Positions 61,214-64,000 of a stretch of 64,000 nt of DNA are shown piece by piece (within the stretch, counting starts at the first letter, position 1; each line of letters opens with the position of its first letter). Below the pieces are notes generated by a model. The model saw only the letters and a list, made by a program, of their open reading frames with translations, was not told the DNA's origin and made no database searches. The translations under genes were made by a program, and so were the position numbers. Where the stretch lies: contig NZ_BMCP01000001.1 of NCBI RefSeq assembly GCF_014635245.1, positions 682,001-746,000 of the forward strand, given 5' to 3'. The stretch is from Agaricicola taiwanensis (lineage in GTDB: Bacteria > Pseudomonadota > Alphaproteobacteria > Rhizobiales > Methylopilaceae).

Positions 61214-61430
61214 GCAGGAAACCCGATTGCAGCCCTCGCGTCACGGAATTCTCGTGACCCCGCTAGCGCCTTCCTTGCGGCCGATTACACCACAGGAACC
61301 GGCGGCGACACGGATGAGCGAAGCATCGGCGGCAATCTTGGCCCGCGGATCCGCTGGTAAGGGTGGCATTGCCACCTGTGATGGCTTGCTGGCCCTATCA
61401 GAGCCGGTTCGAGCTTGATCTTTTGCCGTT

Positions 61431-61451
61431 ATGCAACACATAAAGTTGCAT
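61431..61451. promoter_or_regulatory. perfect inverted repeat over the Rrf2 start codon
   Basis: ATGCAAC at 61431-61437 and GTTGCAT at 61445-61451, spaced by 7 bases. The second arm includes the ATG start of the Rrf2 gene (61450-61452), so a bound regulator would block its own transcription or translation. Confidence 0.6.
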
Positions 61452-61926
61452 GAAGAGAGATAGCCGACTGTCGGGTGTGCTGCACGTCCTGCTTCACATG
61501 GCGGAGCAGGGCGGACCGGTGACATCAGAAACATTGGCGAAAGCCATGGACACCAATCCGGTGGTGATCCGGCGGATCATGGCCGGCCTTCGCGATCAAG
61601 GCTATGTCCGGTCGGAGAAGGGCCATGGCGGGGGCTGGACGCTCGCGTGCGACCTGTCGGAGGTGACGCTGCGGGATATCTACACAGCGCTCGGCTGTCC
61701 GCCGCTTCTGGCCATGGGAAACCGGACGGAAGCGCCAGGCTGCCTTGTCGAACAGGCCGTGAATGCCGCCCTCAACCAGGCGTTTCAGGATGCAGAAGCG
61801 CTGCTGCTCTCGCGCTTTGGCGACGTGACGCTGGCCGCGCTGAGCGCCGACTTTCACCGGCGTCTGGTGGCCCGCGGCGGTTTTTTCGATCTGGAGACCG
61901 TCCATGGGTCATCTCGAACGGAGTAA
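61450..61926 (+). CDS. Rrf2 family transcriptional regulator
   Basis: Winged-helix regulator of 158 residues (typical Rrf2 length). The DNA-binding part is residues 5-65 ([41 protein letters not shown], then GGGWTLA). Only two cysteines lie in the region where IscR/NsrR hold three cluster ligands (about C82 and C98), so it is unlikely to bind a normal Fe-S cluster and may sense thiol or another signal. The ATG overlaps a perfect inverted repeat, suggesting autoregulation. The downstream GNAT gene is 155 bases away. Confidence 0.9.
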   Translation: MKRDSRLSGVLHVLLHMAEQGGPVTSETLAKAMDTNPVVIRRIMAGLRDQGYVRSEKGHGGGWTLACDLSEVTLRDIYTALGCPPLLAMGNRTEAPGCLVEQAVNAALNQAFQDAEALLLSRFGDVTLAALSADFHRRLVARGGFFDLETVHGSSRTE

Positions 61927-62081
61927 GGACAGGCCGGCTCTTGCGGGCGCACAAAGTCCGCAAAAGCCTGCGAAAGCAGGCGAAGCGAGCCGGGAGCGCC
62001 AGCAATCGGATGTCGCTCCCGCGTCATCCGGGTTACGATGGGTGACTGAGCACGGAACCACCTACGTCACTGGAGGGCAGC

Positions 62082-62666
62082 ATGACATCGCCGGCAGTGA
62101 AAGTTATGGCCGCGGCCGATGAAGAGTGGGCGGTCGAAACGATCGTGCTGGCGTTTGCAGCCGATCCCATGGCGCGCTGGACCTGGCCGCATGCACACCA
62201 GTACCTCGCGGCCATGCCGCGACTGATCCGTGCATTTGGAAGCAGGGCCTTCTCTAACGGAAGCGCCTTTAGCACCGACGGCTGCGCCGGGACGGCGCTA
62301 TGGCTGCCGCCCGGGGTGCATCCCGACGAGGAGGAGCTCGGTGCGGTGGTGGAGAGCACGGTTGCGCCCTCTCTTGCTGCTGACGCCGCAGCCATATTCG
62401 AGCAGATGGCCAAGTACCACCCGAACGAACCGCATTGGTACTTGCCCGTGATCGGTGTCGACCCGGCTCATCAGGGCAAAGGTTACGGCGATGCCTTGAT
62501 GGCCTACGCACTCGTTCAGTGCGATCGCGATCACGTGCCGGCCTATCTGGAATCCTCCAACCCGCGCAACATATCCTTGTACCGGCGCCACGGCTTCGAA
62601 CCGCTCGGCGCGATCCAGGCCGGTTCGTCACCGACGCTCGTCCCGATGCTGCGGCAACCGCGTTGA
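62082..62666 (+). CDS. GNAT family acetyltransferase
   Basis: N-acetyltransferase of 194 residues, ATG with GGAGGG 5 bases upstream. The acetyl-CoA loop is VDPAHQGKGYGDALMAYAL near residue 127, with strand HWYLPVIGV before it and a C-terminal YLESSNPRNISLYRRHGFEPLG stretch, typical of GNATs near antibiotic or small-molecule detoxification. The acceptor is unknown. Confidence 0.9.
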   Translation: MTSPAVKVMAAADEEWAVETIVLAFAADPMARWTWPHAHQYLAAMPRLIRAFGSRAFSNGSAFSTDGCAGTALWLPPGVHPDEEELGAVVESTVAPSLAADAAAIFEQMAKYHPNEPHWYLPVIGVDPAHQGKGYGDALMAYALVQCDRDHVPAYLESSNPRNISLYRRHGFEPLGAIQAGSSPTLVPMLRQPR

Positions 62667-62752
62667 GCCTTCGGAAGCGCGCCCGACACGATGCGAACGT
62701 GTGACTTTGCCTTCGGAGGGAACGCCCTCATACCGATGCCGCTGATCAATCC

Positions 62753-63157
62753 TCACATCTCGAAGGACGAGAGGATCGGGCATGGCCCTGTTCCGCCCCC
62801 GCCGCATTCTCGTGCCAACCGCTTGAGCGCATCGCGGGCACGCTGAAGTTCGGCAATCCGGATGTTGAGCGCGTCGACACGGGCCTGCGCAAGCTCATGC
62901 GCACGGCCCCGGTCGTCGCTCGCATCCAGCGCCATCAACTCGCGGATCTCCTCAAGCGTGAAGCCCGCTGCCTGCGCGTGCTTGATAAATCGCAGCCGGC
63001 GCAAATCTTCCCGGCCATAACGGCGAATCCCGCTTTCGCGCGTTGGAGTCCCAAGCAGACCCCTGCGCTGGTAGAAGCGGATGGTTTCGACGCCCACGCC
63101 GCCGGCGGCGGCGAGCCTGCCGATCGTGAGCGATTGGGTCTCTTGACTCTGTACCAT
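62753..63157 (-). CDS. MerR family transcriptional regulator
   Basis: A 134-residue MerR-type activator from the ATG at 63157; the long frame to 63388 overlaps the divergent gene. The winged helix is LTIGRLAAAGGVGVETIRFYQRRGLL (10-36), with a coiled-coil dimer helix about 80-115. Of the three mercury-binding cysteines of MerR(Hg), two equivalents are present (C118 and C126 in ECGGGGTGPCPIL); the C82 position is an aspartate. It may therefore bind another thiol-reactive metal or a redox signal. It diverges from a glutaredoxin-MauE gene and its start lies inside the shared operator. Confidence 0.9.
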   Translation of the reverse strand: MVQSQETQSLTIGRLAAAGGVGVETIRFYQRRGLLGTPTRESGIRRYGREDLRRLRFIKHAQAAGFTLEEIRELMALDASDDRGRAHELAQARVDALNIRIAELQRARDALKRLARECGGGGTGPCPILSSFEM

Positions 63158-63174
63158 GGTACGGAACCTATATG
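63143..63174 (+). promoter_or_regulatory. MerR-type promoter and operator dyad
   Basis: TTGACT (-35, 63143-63148) and CTATAT/TATATG (-10, from 63168/63169) are 19-20 bases apart, the over-long spacing used by MerR activators. The spacer holds the 12-base palindrome GTACCATGGTAC (63151-63162), close to the mer operator core. The MerR gene's ATG lies in this palindrome on the minus strand. Confidence 0.7.
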
Positions 63175-63205
63175 AGTGCCGACGAAACGACAAGGGAACG
63201 TGAAA

Positions 63206-64000
63206 ATGTCGGATACGGTAAGCCAGCCAACGATCGGAAAGAAGGCGGTCATCCATCGCATGGTGATGCCGGATCATACCTGCCCCTACGGCCTGAAGGC
63301 GAAAGACCTGCTGAAGCGTGCCGGCTATGACGTCGAGGATCACCACCTGACGACTCGCGCCGAGACCGATGCCTTCAAGGCGCAACACAGCGTTGCGACC
63401 ACGCCCCAGACCTTCATCGCTGGCAAGCGCGTGGGCGGTTATGACGATCTCCGCCGGTTCCTCGGCAAACGCGTCGCCGATCCGAAGGCGACCAGCTACC
63501 GCCCCGTTGTCGCGCTGTTCGCGACGACGGCCTTGCTGGCTCTGGCCGTCAGCTACGCCGCATACGGCAGCCCCTTCACGCTTCGCGCGGCGGAATGGTT
63601 CATCGGCTTCTCCATGGTCGTGCTGGCGCTGCTCAAGCTCCAGAACGTCGAGACTTTCTCGACGATGTTCCTGAACTACGACCTTCTGGCGAAGCGCTGG
63701 GTGCCCTACAGCTACATCTATCCCTTCGCTGAAGCCTTCGCGGGCCTGTTGATGGTGGCGGGTGCGCTGACCTGGCTGTCCGTCCCCGTCGCCCTCTTCA
63801 TCGGGACGGTGGGCGCCGTCTCGGTGTTCAAGGCCGTCTACATCGACAAGCGTGAGCTGAAATGCGCCTGCGTCGGCGGCTCCAGCAATGTGCCGCTCGG
63901 CTTCGTCTCGCTCACCGAAAACCTGATGATGGTCGCCATGGCGGTCTGGATGGCCCTTGCCGCCTTCGGCCTTGTGGCCGGCAGCATGAACATGGCGACG
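63206..64000 (+). CDS. glutaredoxin-MauE/DoxX fusion membrane protein, partial
   Basis: Open frame of at least 265 codons that runs off the window, from the ATG at 63206. Residues about 10-90 are glutaredoxin-like with a CPYG active site at C26 (HTCPYG) and TPQTFIAGKRVGGYDDL. Residues about 95 on form a MauE/DoxX-type four-span redox membrane domain (FIGFSMVVLALLKLQNVETF, YIYPFAEAFAGLLMV), with a double cysteine, KCACVGGSSNVPLG, near 217-221. It is a disulfide or thiol redox protein in the inner membrane. The promoter in front is MerR-dependent by its spacing. The C-terminus is missing. Confidence 0.87.
   Translation, partial: MSDTVSQPTIGKKAVIHRMVMPDHTCPYGLKAKDLLKRAGYDVEDHHLTTRAETDAFKAQHSVATTPQTFIAGKRVGGYDDLRRFLGKRVADPKATSYRPVVALFATTALLALAVSYAAYGSPFTLRAAEWFIGFSMVVLALLKLQNVETFSTMFLNYDLLAKRWVPYSYIYPFAEAFAGLLMVAGALTWLSVPVALFIGTVGAVSVFKAVYIDKRELKCACVGGSSNVPLGFVSLTENLMMVAMAVWMALAAFGLVAGSMNMAT

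Noticed and set aside
1..64000. Mobile elements, integrases, tRNA or rRNA genes
   Set aside because: I looked for transposase DDE/HTH motifs, terminal repeats, cloverleaf-like sequences and rRNA conserved segments and recognised none; a tRNA scan was not possible here.

Overview
The window reads as a stretch of high-GC alphaproteobacterial chromosome, most likely Hyphomicrobiales (Rhizobiales). The signs are a RegB/RegA-type redox two-component system next to cyoABCD and SURF1, many ABC and TRAP uptake operons, AtzG/AtzE-type amidase pairs, and tightly overlapping ATGA operons with frequent GTG/TTG starts. Taxonomy is inferred from gene content only. No tRNA, rRNA, CRISPR array, insertion sequence, integrase or phage gene was recognised.

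Layout. (1) 33-17579 is an amide/ureide/heterocycle catabolic region: a polyamine-type ABC transporter (potBCA-like, binding protein not in the window), an RraA-like protein, an M20 amidohydrolase, a GntR regulator, a CobW GTPase, a small unknown protein and a dihydropyrimidinase. Divergent from these is a long TRAP operon with two DctP binding proteins, one DctQM permease, two AtzG-like/amidase pairs, a polysaccharide-deacetylase-fold amidohydrolase and a flavin reductase. GC-rich hairpins sit at four gene junctions of this operon. (2) 17596-24441 holds RegA/RegB-type genes, SURF1 and cyoDCBA on the minus strand. A large palindrome lies in front of cyoA. (3) 24609-28563 has three exporters or carriers, one with a C-terminal ABM-like domain. 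(4) 28670-33364 is a first nucleotide-sugar block: SDR epimerase, RmlC-like epimerase, SAF-domain oxidoreductase, glucose-1-phosphate cytidylyltransferase and an exostosin-like transferase. (5) 33568-35760 has an APC permease and a methyltransferase-fold protein with a signal peptide.

(6) 35958-48894 is a second catabolic region: MmgE/PrpD plus a Dpp-type ABC transporter on the minus strand; divergently an XRE-cupin regulator, the Dpp binding protein, a GlpD-like oxidase, a three-subunit FAD/Fe-S dehydrogenase resembling opine or D-hydroxyproline dehydrogenases, and a GhrA-like reductase. It looks built to import a secondary amine or amino-acid derivative, oxidise it and reduce the oxo-acid formed. 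(7) 48926-60504 is a second glycan block: a UDP-glucuronate decarboxylase-like SDR, three tandem CgeB-like glycosyltransferases, a GT4-type transferase, a rare fusion of a clan GH-A hydrolase with an SDR epimerase, another epimerase, a DUF1003 protein, a zinc-type dehydrogenase and a Gfo/Idh/MocA oxidoreductase. (8) 60806-64000 holds small stress or regulatory genes: an SH3 protein, an Rrf2 regulator with an operator on its start codon, a GNAT, and a MerR regulator divergent from a glutaredoxin-MauE protein that runs off the window.
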